Shown piece after piece: positions 49,490 through 58,962 of a DNA stretch of 64,000 bases (the first letter of the stretch is position 1; each line of letters starts with the position of its first letter). The translations under genes were made by a program, and so were the position numbers. Below the pieces are notes generated by a model. That model saw only the letters and a program-made list of their open reading frames with translations, made no database searches and was not told the origin of the DNA. Source of the DNA: Caulobacter sp. S45 (GTDB taxonomy: Bacteria > Pseudomonadota > Alphaproteobacteria > Caulobacterales > Caulobacteraceae); NCBI RefSeq assembly GCF_009765965.1, contig NZ_LMUL01000017.1, forward strand, positions 86,651 to 150,650. The letters are read 5' to 3'.

Positions 49490-51895
49490 TTGAAGTTCGC
49501 CGGGCGTTGGGCCGCGTTCGCCGGGGTCGCCATACTGAGTGCCGTAGCTGTGGCCGGACTGGGCCTGGCCATCTATGCGGCCCTGCTTTTCAAGGACTTG
49601 CCCGACGCCGCCGATCTGGCGGAGTACCGGCCGCCGACCTCCACCCGCGTCTACGCCTCCGACGGCACCCTGATCGCCCAGCTCGGCCAGGAGCGGCGCA
49701 TCTTCACCCCCTACGACCAGATCCCGCCCCTGGTGGTGCGCGCCTTCCTCGCCGCAGAGGATCACAAGTTCTTCGAGCACGGCGGTATCGACGTGGAGGG
49801 CCTGGGCCGCGCAATGTCGCGCGACGTGTTCCGCGCCGCCAATGGGCGCCGGCTGGAGGGCGGTTCGACCATCACCCAGCAGGTGGCCAAGAACATCCTG
49901 CTGACCAACGAGGTCACCTTCGGACGCAAGGTGAAGGAAGCCATTCTGGCCCAGCGGATCGAGCAGACCCTGCCCAAGACCCGCATCCTCGAAATCTATT
50001 TGAACCAGATCCCGCTGGGCTATCAGTCCTATGGCGTGGGCGCCGCCGCCTACAACTATTTCGGCAAGCCGCTCAGCGCGCTGACCCTCTCCCAGGCGGC
50101 CTTCCTCGCGGCGTTGCCCAAGGGCCCGGCCAACTATCATCCGATCCGCCACAAGGCCGCCGCCATCGGGCGCCGGAACTGGATTCTGGGCCAGATGGCC
50201 GAGCTCGGCTGGGCGACGCGCGCCGAAACCCAGGCGGCGATGAAGGAAGACCTGGTCGTCGAGACCAAGCCTTTGCGCGCCCACTATCACGACGCCGACT
50301 ATTTCGTGGAAGAGGTCCGCCTGCGCGCGCGCGGCACCATCAGCAAGGATGCGGAGACCTCGGGCCTGTATCTGCGCACCACGCTGGATTCCAAGCTGCA
50401 GAGCGCCGCCCGTATCGCCCTGATGAAGGGGCTGGAGACCTACGACCACCGCCATGGCTGGCGCGGGGCCTGGGGCAATACCGAGGTCTCGGCCGATTGG
50501 TACAAGGCCGCCTCGGTCAAGCCGCCCCCGGCGGAGCGGCGCGGCTGGCGCGCGGCCCAGGTGACTAAGGTCGGCGGGGGCGTGGCCGAGGTCTCCACCA
50601 TCGAGAACCAGACCGGGACCATCGAAGGCGCCGACGTGGCCTGGGCTGTCGCCGGCAAGGGGCTGAAGGTAGGCGACCTGGTGTTCGTCGAGCCGGTCGC
50701 CGGGACCAAGCGCTTCAACCTGCGCCAGGTGCCGGCGGTGAACGGCGCCCTGGTGGCGATGGAGCCGCACACGGGCCGCATCCTGGCGCTGGTGGGCGGC
50801 TACAGCTTCTCGCTGTCCAACTTCAACCGGGCGACCCAGGCGGCGCGCCAGCCGGGCTCTTCGTTCAAGCCCTTCGTCTACGCCGCGGCGCTGGAGAACG
50901 GCTTCACCCCGGCGAGCGAGGTGCTGGACGCGCCGATCAGCCTGAACGGCGGCAACGGCAAGGTCTACAGCCCGGAAAATTACGAGCACACCTATTCGGG
51001 CATGACGCCGTTCCGCAACGGGTTGGTCTATTCCAAGAACACCATGACCGTGCGCATCGCCCAGCGCGTCGGCATGCACAAGATCGTCGAGGCCGCCAAG
51101 CGCGACGGCGTGGCCGACAGCATGGCCCCGGTGCTGGCCATGGCTCTGGGCGCCCAGGAGGTGACCCCGTTCCGCATGGTGGGCGCCTACGCGGCCTTCG
51201 CCAACGGCGGCAAGCGGGTCCAGCCCCACCTGATCGAACTGGCGGAGGATCACTCCGGCCAGGTGGTGTGGAAGGCGGATCGGCGCGACTGCCCCCATTG
51301 TGACGCGCCCTATGACGGCGGCGAGAGCCCGCACATCCCGTTCGACGGGGCCCAGGCGATGGACCCGATCACCGCCTACCAGATCACCCTGATGCTGGAG
51401 GGCGTGACCCAGCGCGGCACGGGCGCGGCCGTCGGGGCGGCGATCCATCGCCCGATCGCCGGCAAGACCGGCACCACCAACGATTTCCGCAGCGCCTGGT
51501 TCGTCGGCTACACGCCCGACCTGGTGGTGGGGGTGTTCGTCGGCTTCGACGACAACCGCACGCTGGGCAATGGCGAGACGGGCGCCCAGGCGTCCGTGCC
51601 GATCTTCATCGACTTCATGAAGGAGGCGGTGAAGGACGCGCCGATCACCGACTTCGTCGCGCCCAAGGACGTGAAGTTCGCCTACACCCACGGCAATCGC
51701 GAGGCCTTCCGCCCGGGCACCGAACCCAAGCCCCTGCCGCCGGCTGTTCCGAGGCTGACTCCGGGCCTGATCCTGCCGCCGGGCAATCTGCAGGGCTTGC
51801 CCAATATCCAGCTCGCCCCGGCGGGCGCTCCACCCCCTCCGCCGCCGCCGGTCCCGATCAAGAAGCCCCCGCCGGAGCTGAAAGGCCTGTACTGA
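49490..51895 (+). CDS. mrcA: Penicillin-binding protein 1A, bifunctional transglycosylase/transpeptidase
   Basis: Class A PBP of 801 residues that polymerises and cross-links peptidoglycan. It has a short cytoplasmic start and one span (about 8-35). The GT51 domain shows AAEDHKFFEHGGID and GGSTITQQVAKN. An OB-like insert precedes the transpeptidase with SxxK in GSSFKPF, SxN in YSKNTM, and KTGT in GKTGTTND. The C-terminus is Pro-rich. It begins at TTG with GAGG upstream, and is about 100 bp after the kinase-like gene. Confidence 0.95.
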   Translation: MKFAGRWAAFAGVAILSAVAVAGLGLAIYAALLFKDLPDAADLAEYRPPTSTRVYASDGTLIAQLGQERRIFTPYDQIPPLVVRAFLAAEDHKFFEHGGIDVEGLGRAMSRDVFRAANGRRLEGGSTITQQVAKNILLTNEVTFGRKVKEAILAQRIEQTLPKTRILEIYLNQIPLGYQSYGVGAAAYNYFGKPLSALTLSQAAFLAALPKGPANYHPIRHKAAAIGRRNWILGQMAELGWATRAETQAAMKEDLVVETKPLRAHYHDADYFVEEVRLRARGTISKDAETSGLYLRTTLDSKLQSAARIALMKGLETYDHRHGWRGAWGNTEVSADWYKAASVKPPPAERRGWRAAQVTKVGGGVAEVSTIENQTGTIEGADVAWAVAGKGLKVGDLVFVEPVAGTKRFNLRQVPAVNGALVAMEPHTGRILALVGGYSFSLSNFNRATQAARQPGSSFKPFVYAAALENGFTPASEVLDAPISLNGGNGKVYSPENYEHTYSGMTPFRNGLVYSKNTMTVRIAQRVGMHKIVEAAKRDGVADSMAPVLAMALGAQEVTPFRMVGAYAAFANGGKRVQPHLIELAEDHSGQVVWKADRRDCPHCDAPYDGGESPHIPFDGAQAMDPITAYQITLMLEGVTQRGTGAAVGAAIHRPIAGKTGTTNDFRSAWFVGYTPDLVVGVFVGFDDNRTLGNGETGAQASVPIFIDFMKEAVKDAPITDFVAPKDVKFAYTHGNREAFRPGTEPKPLPPAVPRLTPGLILPPGNLQGLPNIQLAPAGAPPPPPPPVPIKKPPPELKGLY

Positions 51896-51970
51896 GGTTT
51901 CGCAAGCGCCGTTGTGTCGGCGCTTCACCCCCGCTATCCCCACCATCTTGGTTTTTTGGAGAACTCTCTC

Positions 51971-53093
51971 ATGAGAGCGGATGTCGAGGCCGCATCGGCC
52001 GACATCGAGCAGTCCGTCGGACTGCTCAGGAGGCGTCTTTGACTGGGACCCTGCCCTTCGACGCCTGGACGAGCTGAACGCGCGTTCCGAAGACCCCACC
52101 CTGTGGGACAAGCCGGCCGAGGCCCAGGCCCTGATGCGCGAGCGCACCCGCCTGGCCAACCAGGTCGAAGCGGTCCAGGCGCTCGAGCGCGAGCGTAGCG
52201 ACACCCTGGAGTTCGCCGAGCTGGCGGAGATGGAAGGCGACCAGGACAGCCTGGAGGAAGCCGCCCGCACGCTGAAGGCGCTGAAGGAACGTGCCGGCCG
52301 CGCCGAACTCGAGGCCCTCCTGTCGGGCGAGGCCGACGGCAACGACGCCTATGTCGAGATCAACTCCGGCGCCGGCGGCACCGAGTCCGCCGACTGGGCG
52401 CTGATGCTGATGCGCATGTACAGCCGTTGGGCCAACGCCCACAGCATGACCGTCGAGGTGTTGGAGGAGACGCCGGGGGAAACCGCCGGGATCAAGTCCG
52501 CCACCCTGCAGGTCAAGGGCGTCAACGCCTATGGCTGGCTGAAGACCGAGGGGGGGGTGCACCGGCTGGTGCGCATCTCGCCGTTCGACTCCAACGCGCG
52601 GCGCCACACCAGCTTCGCCTCGGTCTGGGTCTATCCGGTGGTCGACGACACCATCGTCATCGAGATCAATCCCTCCGACGTGCGGACCGACACCTACCGG
52701 GCCTCGGGCGCCGGCGGCCAGCACATCAACAAGACCGATTCCGCGGTGCGCCTGACCCACCTTCCCACCGGGATCGCGGTGGCCTGCCAGACCGAACGCT
52801 CCCAGCATCAGAACCGTGAGAACGCCTGGAAGATGCTGCGCGCCCGTCTCTACGAGGCCGAGCTGCAACGGCGCGAGGCGGCGCAGCAGGCGCTCGAGGA
52901 CCAGAAGACCGACATCGGCTGGGGCCACCAGATCCGCAGCTACGTGCTGCAGCCCTATCAACTGGTGAAGGACCTGCGCACCGACGTGGAGACCTCCGAC
53001 ACCCAGGGTGTGCTGGACGGCGATCTCGACCCCTTCATGGCCGCCTCGCTGTCCCAGCGGGTGGGCGTGACCGGGGAAACAGCCGAGGGGTAG
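51971..53093 (+). CDS. prfB: Peptide chain release factor 2, programmed +1 frameshift
   Basis: Releases peptides at UGA and UAA. The gene starts at ATG 51971 (TTTGGAG 9 bp upstream) and reads 23 codons to an in-frame TGA at 52040-52042. Reading then continues in the +1 frame from 52041 ([12 protein letters not shown]...), giving 373 residues in all. The frameshift site is intact (see next entry). RF2 hallmarks are the SPF stop-codon selector ([11 protein letters not shown]) and the GGQ catalytic loop ([17 protein letters not shown]). Treating the downstream frame alone as the gene would misplace the start. Confidence 0.96.
52028..52043 (+). promoter_or_regulatory. prfB autoregulatory frameshift site
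   Basis: AGGAGG (52028-52033), three bases, then the slippery CTT (52037-52039) and stop TGA-C (52040-52043). The internal Shine-Dalgarno at 3-nt spacing matches the classic RF2 site (AGGGGG-TAT-CTT-TGA-C). Low RF2 makes the ribosome pause at UGA and slip +1, restoring RF2 synthesis. Confidence 0.95.
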
Positions 53094-53100
53094 TTCTCTA

Positions 53101-53131
53101 TTCTCCTCCCCTGCGAAGCGGGGGAGGAGAA
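53101..53131. repeat. Palindromic repeat/terminator between prfB and the M23 gene
   Basis: TTCTCCTCCCC and GGGGGAGGAGAA flank a short TGCGAAGC centre, a nearly perfect 31-bp inverted repeat between convergent genes. Its ends match the composite element at 15929-16059. It can form a strong hairpin in either transcript and probably serves as a two-way transcript end. Confidence 0.75.
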
Positions 53132-53133
53132 TA

Positions 53134-54213
53134 TCAGCCGCGTGCGCGCAGGATCGGCGCGGCTGTGACGGCCGCCAGGGTTTCACCGGCCTTCAGGAAC
53201 CGGCTGGGGTTTTGCAGCTTGCCGTTGGCCCAGACCTCGTAGTGCAGGTGCACGCCGGTGGATCGGCCGGTGGAGCCCATGCGGGCGATGGTGTCGCCGC
53301 TGTTCACGCCCTGGCCCACGCGCGCGACGAAGCCCGACAGGTGGCCGTAGCGGGTCTTGAAGCCGTAGCCGTGGTCAACCTCGACGCAATTACCGTAACC
53401 GCTGCGCTGGCCGACAAAGGACACCACGCCCGGCGCCGTCACGTGGATCGCCTGGCCGTAGCTGCCGGCGAAGTCCACGCCAGGATGGAACGAGGCCTCG
53501 CCGCGGAACGGATCGATGCGAACGCCGAATGGGCTGGACTGGCGAGGATTGTCGACCGGCACGGCCAGCGGCATGGCGGCGGTCGCGGCGGCCAGGGTGC
53601 GCACGGCCAACAGGTCGCGAGCGGCGTGCTGGAGCTTGCGCGCCAGCCCCATGTCGATGTCCAGCTTGGCCGCCAGCACGTGGGCGTCGCGCAGCTCCAG
53701 CGGCGAGATCGCCGTTCGCGCTGCATCGGCGGTCATGTAGGGGCCGACGTTGAGGCCGGTGGCGCGGAAGGTGCGACGCATCTCGTCGATCTGGGTCTGG
53801 GCGCCGCGATCGGCGATGGAGATCATATCGCCTTCGGCGGCGCGCAGCCGCTGCAGCGAGGCCGCCTGGCCGCCCACCAGCGCCGTGGGGCCGGGCGGCG
53901 TGACCTGGATGGCGCCGAGATCGATCAGCATCGCGGAGATCGCTGTGCTCTGACGCAGGGCGGCTTGGGCCAGGGCGCCGGTGTCGGGTTTGGCCGGCCG
54001 GGATGTGGGCTGGTTGGCGATAAAGGCGGGCCAGGTCGGCGTGCTGTGCGGCATCGCGCCCCAGACGCAGGTCAGGCCGATCGCGCCTGCAAGCATGGCT
54101 GCGGGCGCGAACAGGGCGCTGACGGCCTGGGGCGTAAGCGGTCTGCGAGCGGCGATGTTCGCCAGCGACAGACTTATGAACCGCCCCGGGACCGCCAAAC
54201 GCTCGATAGACAT
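53134..54213 (-). CDS. Membrane-anchored M23 family metallopeptidase
   Basis: A peptidoglycan endopeptidase of 359 residues. The start at 54213 (MSIERLAV) leaves a span near residues 35-57 and a periplasmic helical region. The C-terminal LytM domain has zinc ligands in FHPGVDFAGSYG (His, Asp) and HLHYEVWANG (His), plus GYGNCVEVDHGYGFKTRYGHL. All metal-binding residues are present, so it should be active, unlike EnvC-type homologues. It would cut cross-links during growth or division. Upstream frame extension to 54381 is unlikely to be coding. Confidence 0.88.
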   Translation of the reverse strand: MSIERLAVPGRFISLSLANIAARRPLTPQAVSALFAPAAMLAGAIGLTCVWGAMPHSTPTWPAFIANQPTSRPAKPDTGALAQAALRQSTAISAMLIDLGAIQVTPPGPTALVGGQAASLQRLRAAEGDMISIADRGAQTQIDEMRRTFRATGLNVGPYMTADAARTAISPLELRDAHVLAAKLDIDMGLARKLQHAARDLLAVRTLAAATAAMPLAVPVDNPRQSSPFGVRIDPFRGEASFHPGVDFAGSYGQAIHVTAPGVVSFVGQRSGYGNCVEVDHGYGFKTRYGHLSGFVARVGQGVNSGDTIARMGSTGRSTGVHLHYEVWANGKLQNPSRFLKAGETLAAVTAAPILRARG

Positions 54214-54533
54214 GCAGGAACCCGCACTTGTTTCCGTTGAGGCGCGACTCAACAAATGTGAGCCGATGACGCAAGGCCGTCCGTCGTCGCCCCATGCACG
54301 GCCGAGCTCGATGGTGGCGGAACGTGGCGCATGACGGCGGGAACAAGGCGCCAAAAACCGACGCGGCGCGAAAACTTGCACTGCTTGTACAGTGATTTGG
54401 CTGTTGTCGCCTACGCGGTGTGCGGAAAGACCTCGTTAAGACTTGGGCGCCAGGGCAGCGCGTGGCGCAGGCCGCCGTTCGGCCTCGTCTGGGCTATTGG
54501 CGAGCCTCAATATGCGACAATCTGTCTCGCGGG
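54214..54533. other. Intergenic region, 320 bp
   Basis: Between bcp and the M23 gene, both on the minus strand. It includes an inverted repeat CACTG-N6-CAGTG (54379-54394) in an A/T-richer stretch, a plausible place for the M23 promoter or an operator. I see no supportable gene. Confidence 0.4.
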
Positions 54534-55007
54534 TCAGGCCCGCAGCGCCTTCGCCGCTTTCAGCACCGTGTCGACGTGGCCGGGGACCTTCACCTTGCGC
54601 CAGATCTGCTTGATCGTCGCGTCCGCTCCGATGAGGAAGGTGGCGCGCTCGACGCCCATGTACTTGCGGCCGTACATGTTCTTCTCGACCCACACCCCAT
54701 AGCGTTCCAGCATCTCGCCGGTCTCGTCGGAAGCCAGCCGGACGGTCAGGTGGTGCTTGCCCTTGAACTTGTCGTGGCTGGAGGGGGTGTCCTTGGATAC
54801 GCCCAGCACCGTGGCGCCGGTCTCCTCGAAGGCGTTGCGCATTTCCGAGAAGCCCTGGGCTTGGCTGGTGCAGCCCGGGGTGTCGTCCTTGGGGTAGAAG
54901 TACAGCACCACCGCCTTGCCCTTCAGTTCGGACAACGAGACCCGGCCCGCGCCGTCGGTGGGCAGGTCGAAGTCGGGGGCCTTATCGCCAACGCTCAGTT
55001 CGGCCAT
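54534..55007 (-). CDS. bcp: Thioredoxin-dependent thiol peroxidase
   Basis: Cytoplasmic peroxiredoxin of the BCP/PrxQ type, 157 residues. The peroxidatic cysteine is in YPKDDTPGCTSQAQGFSE. The resolving cysteine usually five residues later is absent here (Ala in its place), making it a possible 1-Cys form. No signal peptide. It lies about 30 bp after tyrS and may be co-transcribed with it. Confidence 0.93.
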   Translation of the reverse strand: MAELSVGDKAPDFDLPTDGAGRVSLSELKGKAVVLYFYPKDDTPGCTSQAQGFSEMRNAFEETGATVLGVSKDTPSSHDKFKGKHHLTVRLASDETGEMLERYGVWVEKNMYGRKYMGVERATFLIGADATIKQIWRKVKVPGHVDTVLKAAKALRA

Positions 55008-55037
55008 GTCGAGAGCTCCGGTTCGGGGTCAGACGGG

Positions 55038-56297
55038 TCAGACGGGTTTTACGAGGACGATCTTCTTCTTGCCGGCGGCCAGCTTGATCACGCCGTCCGG
55101 GCCGAGGTCGGCGAGGGTGACGGTGCGCTGGGCGTCGGGTTCGGCATTGTCGTTCAGGCGCAAGCCGCCGCCCTGGGCCAGGCGCCGCGCGTCGGAGCGC
55201 GAAACCGCCAGGCCGGCGTCGACCACCAGGGCTGCGAGTTGCACCCCGGCTTCGATCTGGGCGCGCGGGACCTCCACCGTCGGCAGGTCGCCGGAGACCT
55301 TGCCGTCCTCGAACGCCGAGCGGGCCGCCTCGGCGGCGGCCTCGGCGGCGGCGCGACCGTGGAGCAGCACGGTGGTCTCGTTGGCGAGCACCTTCTTCGC
55401 CTCGTTGATCTCGGCGCCCTGGAGCGCCTCCAGCCGGGCGATCTCGTCCAGCGGCAGGTCGGTGAACAGCTTGAGGAAGCGGCCGACGTCGGCGTCCTCG
55501 GTGTTGCGCCAGAACTGCCAGTAGTCGTAGGGGCTGCGCATATCCGCGTTCAGCCAGACCGCGCCCTGGGCGGTCTTGCCCATCTTCACGCCCGAACTGG
55601 TGGTCACCAGCGGGCTGGTGAAGCCGAACGCCTCCACCCCCTCGACCCGGCGGATCAGCTCCACCCCGTTGACGATATTGCCCCACTGGTCGGACCCGCC
55701 GAGCTGCAGGGCGCAGCCGTAGCGGCGGTGCAGCTCCAGGAAGTCGGTGGCCTGCATCAGCATGTAGTTGAATTCGAGGAAGGTCAGCGGCTGCTCGCGC
55801 TCCAGCCGCAGGCGCACGCTATCGAAGGTCAGCATGCGGTTCAGGGTGAAGTGGGCGCCGTAGTCGCGCAGGAACTGGAGATAGCCGAGCTGGTCCAGCC
55901 ACTCGGCGTTGTCCACGGTGATGGCGTCGGTCGCGCCGTCGCCGAAGCTCAGATAGGCGTCGAAGGCCTTGCGGATCGAGGCCATGTTGGCCGCGATGGC
56001 GTCTACCGTCAGCATCTGGCGGCTGGCGTCCTTGCCCGAGGGATCGCCCACCTTGGTCGTGCCCCCGCCCATGACCACGATTGGCTTGTGGCCGGTCTGC
56101 TGCAGGCGGCGCAGCATCATGATCTGCATCATGTTGCCCACGTGCAGGCTGGACGCGGTGGCGTCGAAGCCGATGTAGGCGGTGATCACGCCCGAGGCGG
56201 CGCGCGCGTCCAGCGCGTCCAGCGCGGTGCACTGGTGCATGTAGCCGCGCTCGACGAGGACACGGACCAGTTCTGATTTTGGCTTGAAGTCGGACAT
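55038..56297 (-). CDS. tyrS: Tyrosine--tRNA ligase
   Basis: Charges tRNA-Tyr. It has 419 residues when started at 56297 ([10 protein letters not shown]); the frame extends upstream but overlaps the divergent anmK. Class I motifs are HVGN in [10 protein letters not shown] (HIGH equivalent) and KMGKT in [12 protein letters not shown] (KMSKS equivalent), with the S4-like C-terminal RNA-binding domain ([14 protein letters not shown]). The start-to-start gap with anmK is about 60 bp. Confidence 0.94.
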   Translation of the reverse strand: MSDFKPKSELVRVLVERGYMHQCTALDALDARAASGVITAYIGFDATASSLHVGNMMQIMMLRRLQQTGHKPIVVMGGGTTKVGDPSGKDASRQMLTVDAIAANMASIRKAFDAYLSFGDGATDAITVDNAEWLDQLGYLQFLRDYGAHFTLNRMLTFDSVRLRLEREQPLTFLEFNYMLMQATDFLELHRRYGCALQLGGSDQWGNIVNGVELIRRVEGVEAFGFTSPLVTTSSGVKMGKTAQGAVWLNADMRSPYDYWQFWRNTEDADVGRFLKLFTDLPLDEIARLEALQGAEINEAKKVLANETTVLLHGRAAAEAAAEAARSAFEDGKVSGDLPTVEVPRAQIEAGVQLAALVVDAGLAVSRSDARRLAQGGGLRLNDNAEPDAQRTVTLADLGPDGVIKLAAGKKKIVLVKPV

Positions 56298-56358
56298 CGG
56301 GGCGCGTGTAACACGGGCCGAGCTTCGCTTTGAAGCACATACAGACAGGCTTTGCCGT

Positions 56359-57465
56359 ATGCGCGTCCTGGGTTTCATGAGCGGCACCTCGCTGGACGCG
56401 GTGGACATGGCCATCCTCGACACCGATGGCGAGACGCTCCAGGCCTTCGGGCCGGCTGGCGAACGCAAGCTCACGGAGGCGACCAGGGCGCTGGTGCTGG
56501 CGGCGACGGAGGCGGCCAAGTCCTGGCTACGCGGCGCACCGGAACCCGCCGAGTTCGCGCCGGCGGCTGAGGCCGTGGCGCGCGAGCATTTCGCGGCGGC
56601 CCAAGGCTTCCTCGAATCGTACGGTCTAGGCTGGAAGGAGATCGAGCTGATCGGTTTCCACGGCCAGACCGTCTTGCATGAGCGGCCCACGCCCGAGCGG
56701 AGCGGCCGCACGGTGCAACTCGGCGACGGCGCCCTGCTGGCCACGCTCACGGGTGTTCCGGTGGCCTTCGATTTCCGCACCGCCGACATGGCGGCGGGCG
56801 GGGAGGGCGCGCCGCTCGCGCCGATCTATCATCTGGCGCGGGCGCAGGCGTCGGGGATCGCGCGACCTTCAGCCGTGCTGAACGTAGGTGGCGTCGCCAA
56901 CGTGACCCTGTTCTCGCAATCCGCCGATCCGCTGGCCTTCGACACGGGACCCGGCAACGGCATGATCGACCTGCTGGTGCAGGCGCGTGGACTGGGTCGT
57001 TATGACGAGGGCGGGCGGCTGGCTGCGGCGGGGCGCGTGGACCAGGCGGTGCTCGCGGGCTACCTGGCGCATCCCTTCTTCCGGCAACCGCCGCCCAAGT
57101 CGCTGGACCGCTACGACTTCAGCCTCGATGCGGTCGCCGCCCTGTCGGACGCGGATGCGGCGGCGACCCTGGTCGCCTTCACCGCCGAGGCCGTGCGTCT
57201 GGGCCTGGACGCCGCGACCGAGCGGCCCAAGGTGCTGATCGTCTCCGGCGGCGGGCGGTCGAACCCCCAGATCATGCGCGCCATCACCGAGCGCGCCGGC
57301 TGCGAGGTGGTGGCGGCCGAGGCGGTCGGCTGGCGCGGCGACGCCATCGAGGCGGAGGCCTTCGCCTATCTGGCGGCGCGAACCAGGATGGGGCTGCCGA
57401 TCTCGTTCCCCGGCACCACGGGCGCGCCGAAGCCGATGACGGGCGGCCGGATCGTGGAGCCTTAG
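56359..57465 (+). CDS. anmK: Anhydro-N-acetylmuramic acid kinase
   Basis: Phosphorylates and opens 1,6-anhydroMurNAc from peptidoglycan turnover, feeding it to MurQ. It has 368 residues with [18 protein letters not shown] at the start, [37 protein letters not shown], and [12 protein letters not shown]. The ATG at 56359 is chosen; upstream codons overlap the tyrS start. It is divergent from tyrS, a common pairing in alphaproteobacteria. Confidence 0.94.
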   Translation: MRVLGFMSGTSLDAVDMAILDTDGETLQAFGPAGERKLTEATRALVLAATEAAKSWLRGAPEPAEFAPAAEAVAREHFAAAQGFLESYGLGWKEIELIGFHGQTVLHERPTPERSGRTVQLGDGALLATLTGVPVAFDFRTADMAAGGEGAPLAPIYHLARAQASGIARPSAVLNVGGVANVTLFSQSADPLAFDTGPGNGMIDLLVQARGLGRYDEGGRLAAAGRVDQAVLAGYLAHPFFRQPPPKSLDRYDFSLDAVAALSDADAAATLVAFTAEAVRLGLDAATERPKVLIVSGGGRSNPQIMRAITERAGCEVVAAEAVGWRGDAIEAEAFAYLAARTRMGLPISFPGTTGAPKPMTGGRIVEP

Positions 57466-57466
57466 G

Positions 57467-57609
57467 CCCCTCTCCCCTTGCGGGAGAGGGGGGCATTACG
57501 TCAGCAATGGGAGGGTGAGGGGTCGACGGACTGGCGCCGGACAAGGCGGCGAGACCCCTCACCCTCCCCAGCAGAGCTGGTCCCCTCCTTCTCCCGCAAG
57601 GGGAGAAGG
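57467..57609. repeat. Composite palindromic repeat between anmK and the hydrolase gene
   Basis: Left part CCCCTCTCCCCTTGCGGGAG, AGGGG; right part TTCTCCCGC, AAGGGGAGAAGG; inner GGGAGGGTGAGGGG pairs with CCCCTCACCCTCCC. The nested inverted repeats can fold into a large hairpin between two convergent genes. Related in style to the other CTCCCC/GGGGAG elements but distinct in sequence. Confidence 0.7.
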
Positions 57610-57619
57610 ACAGATCCCC

Positions 57620-58270
57620 TCAGCCCGCCAGCCCGTTCATCCGCTGGTCCAGGTAGTGCCCGACCTTCTGCTCCACCGCGGGCAGGTGGTTGGACCAGTA
57701 GTGGTTGGCGCCTTCCACCAGCTCGTAGGCGATCGAGATGCCCTTCTGGGTGCGCAGCTTGGCCACCACGCGCTCGACCTCGACCGGGGTCGCCACCGTG
57801 TCGCCGCTGCCGTGCAGGATCAGGCCCGAGGCCGGGCAGGGGGCCAGGAAGCTGAAGTCGTAGACGTTGGTCGGTGGCGAGACCGAGATGAACCCGTCCG
57901 TCTCCGGTCGGCGCATCAGCAGCTGCATGCCGATCCAGGCCCCGAACTGGTAGCCGCCGACCCAGCACTGCGACGCGGTGGGATTGGTGGTCTGCAGCCA
58001 GTCGAGCGCGGACGCCGCGTCGGCCAGCTCGCCGATGCCGGAGTCGAACTCGCCCTGGCTCTTGCCCACGCCGCGGAAATTGAACCGCAGGGTGGCGAAG
58101 CCGCGCGTCATGAACAGGTGGTAGAGCTGCACCGCCACCGGGTTGTTCATGTGGCCGCCCGCCTTGGGGTGCGGGTGCAGGATCAGCGCGATAGGGGCGT
58201 TGTCGGTCTTGGGGGGCGCATAGCGGCCTTCGAGCCGGCCGCTGGCGCCTGTCAGAATAACCTCGGGCAT
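57620..58270 (-). CDS. Alpha/beta-hydrolase homologue without nucleophile serine
   Basis: A 216-residue alpha/beta-hydrolase-fold protein (COG2945-like) next to the Fe-S operon, a linkage I recall in other alphaproteobacteria. The start at 58270 follows AGGAGG. It has ILHPHPKAGGHMNNPV, LRFNFRGVGKSQG and late LILHGSGDTVATP and GANHYWSNH (acid and His). At the nucleophile elbow it reads GGYQFGAW, so the GxSxG serine is Gln. Esterase activity by the usual mechanism is unlikely; a binding role is possible. Function is unknown. Confidence 0.8.
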   Translation of the reverse strand: MPEVILTGASGRLEGRYAPPKTDNAPIALILHPHPKAGGHMNNPVAVQLYHLFMTRGFATLRFNFRGVGKSQGEFDSGIGELADAASALDWLQTTNPTASQCWVGGYQFGAWIGMQLLMRRPETDGFISVSPPTNVYDFSFLAPCPASGLILHGSGDTVATPVEVERVVAKLRTQKGISIAYELVEGANHYWSNHLPAVEQKVGHYLDQRMNGLAG

Positions 58271-58515
58271 CGGTTGTCCGTCCTCCTGTCCGTGGCGCGG
58301 GATAAAGCGCCGACACGCCACGGAATACTTGATCGCCGTACTTGGTTTTCCTACATCAGGCGCGTCGGCGAAACGCGCGCGCCCCGGAAAGCGACGGCCT
58401 GTAGCACAGGCTGAACCTCAGGTGGCGTCGTTTCGGTCGGAAAGCGTCCTTGGGGCGCTCACAAGCCGGTTTCGGGGCCCGTTTCGGTTTCGGCTTTCAC
58501 AGGATTTGGCGGCGC

Positions 58516-58962
58516 ATGCGCTTAGGCACCAAGGGACGGTATGCGGTCATGGCCATGACCGACCTTGCTCGCCATGGGCGCGAGCGGGCCGTGTGCCTGG
58601 CCGAGATCGCCACACGCCAGGAAATCTCGCTGGCCTATCTCGAGCAGTTGTTTGCGTCCCTACGCCGGCGCGGCCTGGTCTCAAGCGTGCGCGGCCCTGG
58701 CGGCGGCTACCGGCTGGCGGCGGAGCCGAGCCGGATCAGCGTGGCCCAGGTGGTGCTGGCGGTGGATGAGCCGCTGACCGCCACCCGCTGCGAGAAGACC
58801 GAGCGCGGCTGCCTGGGCGGCGGCGAGCGCTGCGCCACCCACGAGCTGTGGGATGCGTTGGGCGGCCACATCGAACATTTCCTCGACGGCGTCTCGCTGG
58901 AAGACGTGATCGAGCGCCGGGTCAAGCCGCCGGGCGCCCACGCCCCGGCCGAGGCGGCCTGA
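58516..58962 (+). CDS. iscR: Rrf2-family Fe-S cluster-sensing regulator (IscR-like)
   Basis: A 148-residue repressor that probably controls the following Fe-S assembly genes. The start at 58516 gives MRLGTKGRYAVMAMTDLA, the usual N-terminus. The winged helix is EISLAYLEQLFASLRRRGLVSSVRGPGGGYRLA. The cluster-binding cysteines are C-x6-C-x6-C followed by x2-His, as in IscR (there with x5 spacing). Its stop overlaps the desulfurase start (TGATG). Confidence 0.93.
   Translation: MRLGTKGRYAVMAMTDLARHGRERAVCLAEIATRQEISLAYLEQLFASLRRRGLVSSVRGPGGGYRLAAEPSRISVAQVVLAVDEPLTATRCEKTERGCLGGGERCATHELWDALGGHIEHFLDGVSLEDVIERRVKPPGAHAPAEAA

Noticed and set aside
49331-52342. 1003-codon minus-strand frame opposite PBP1A and prfB
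   Set aside because: Mirrors the codon bias of the real genes on the plus strand and crosses the prfB start; no domain seen.
58271-58515. IscR binding site in the hydrolase/iscR gap
   Set aside because: Only a loose direct repeat (TACTTG twice) is visible; it does not match a motif I can name.
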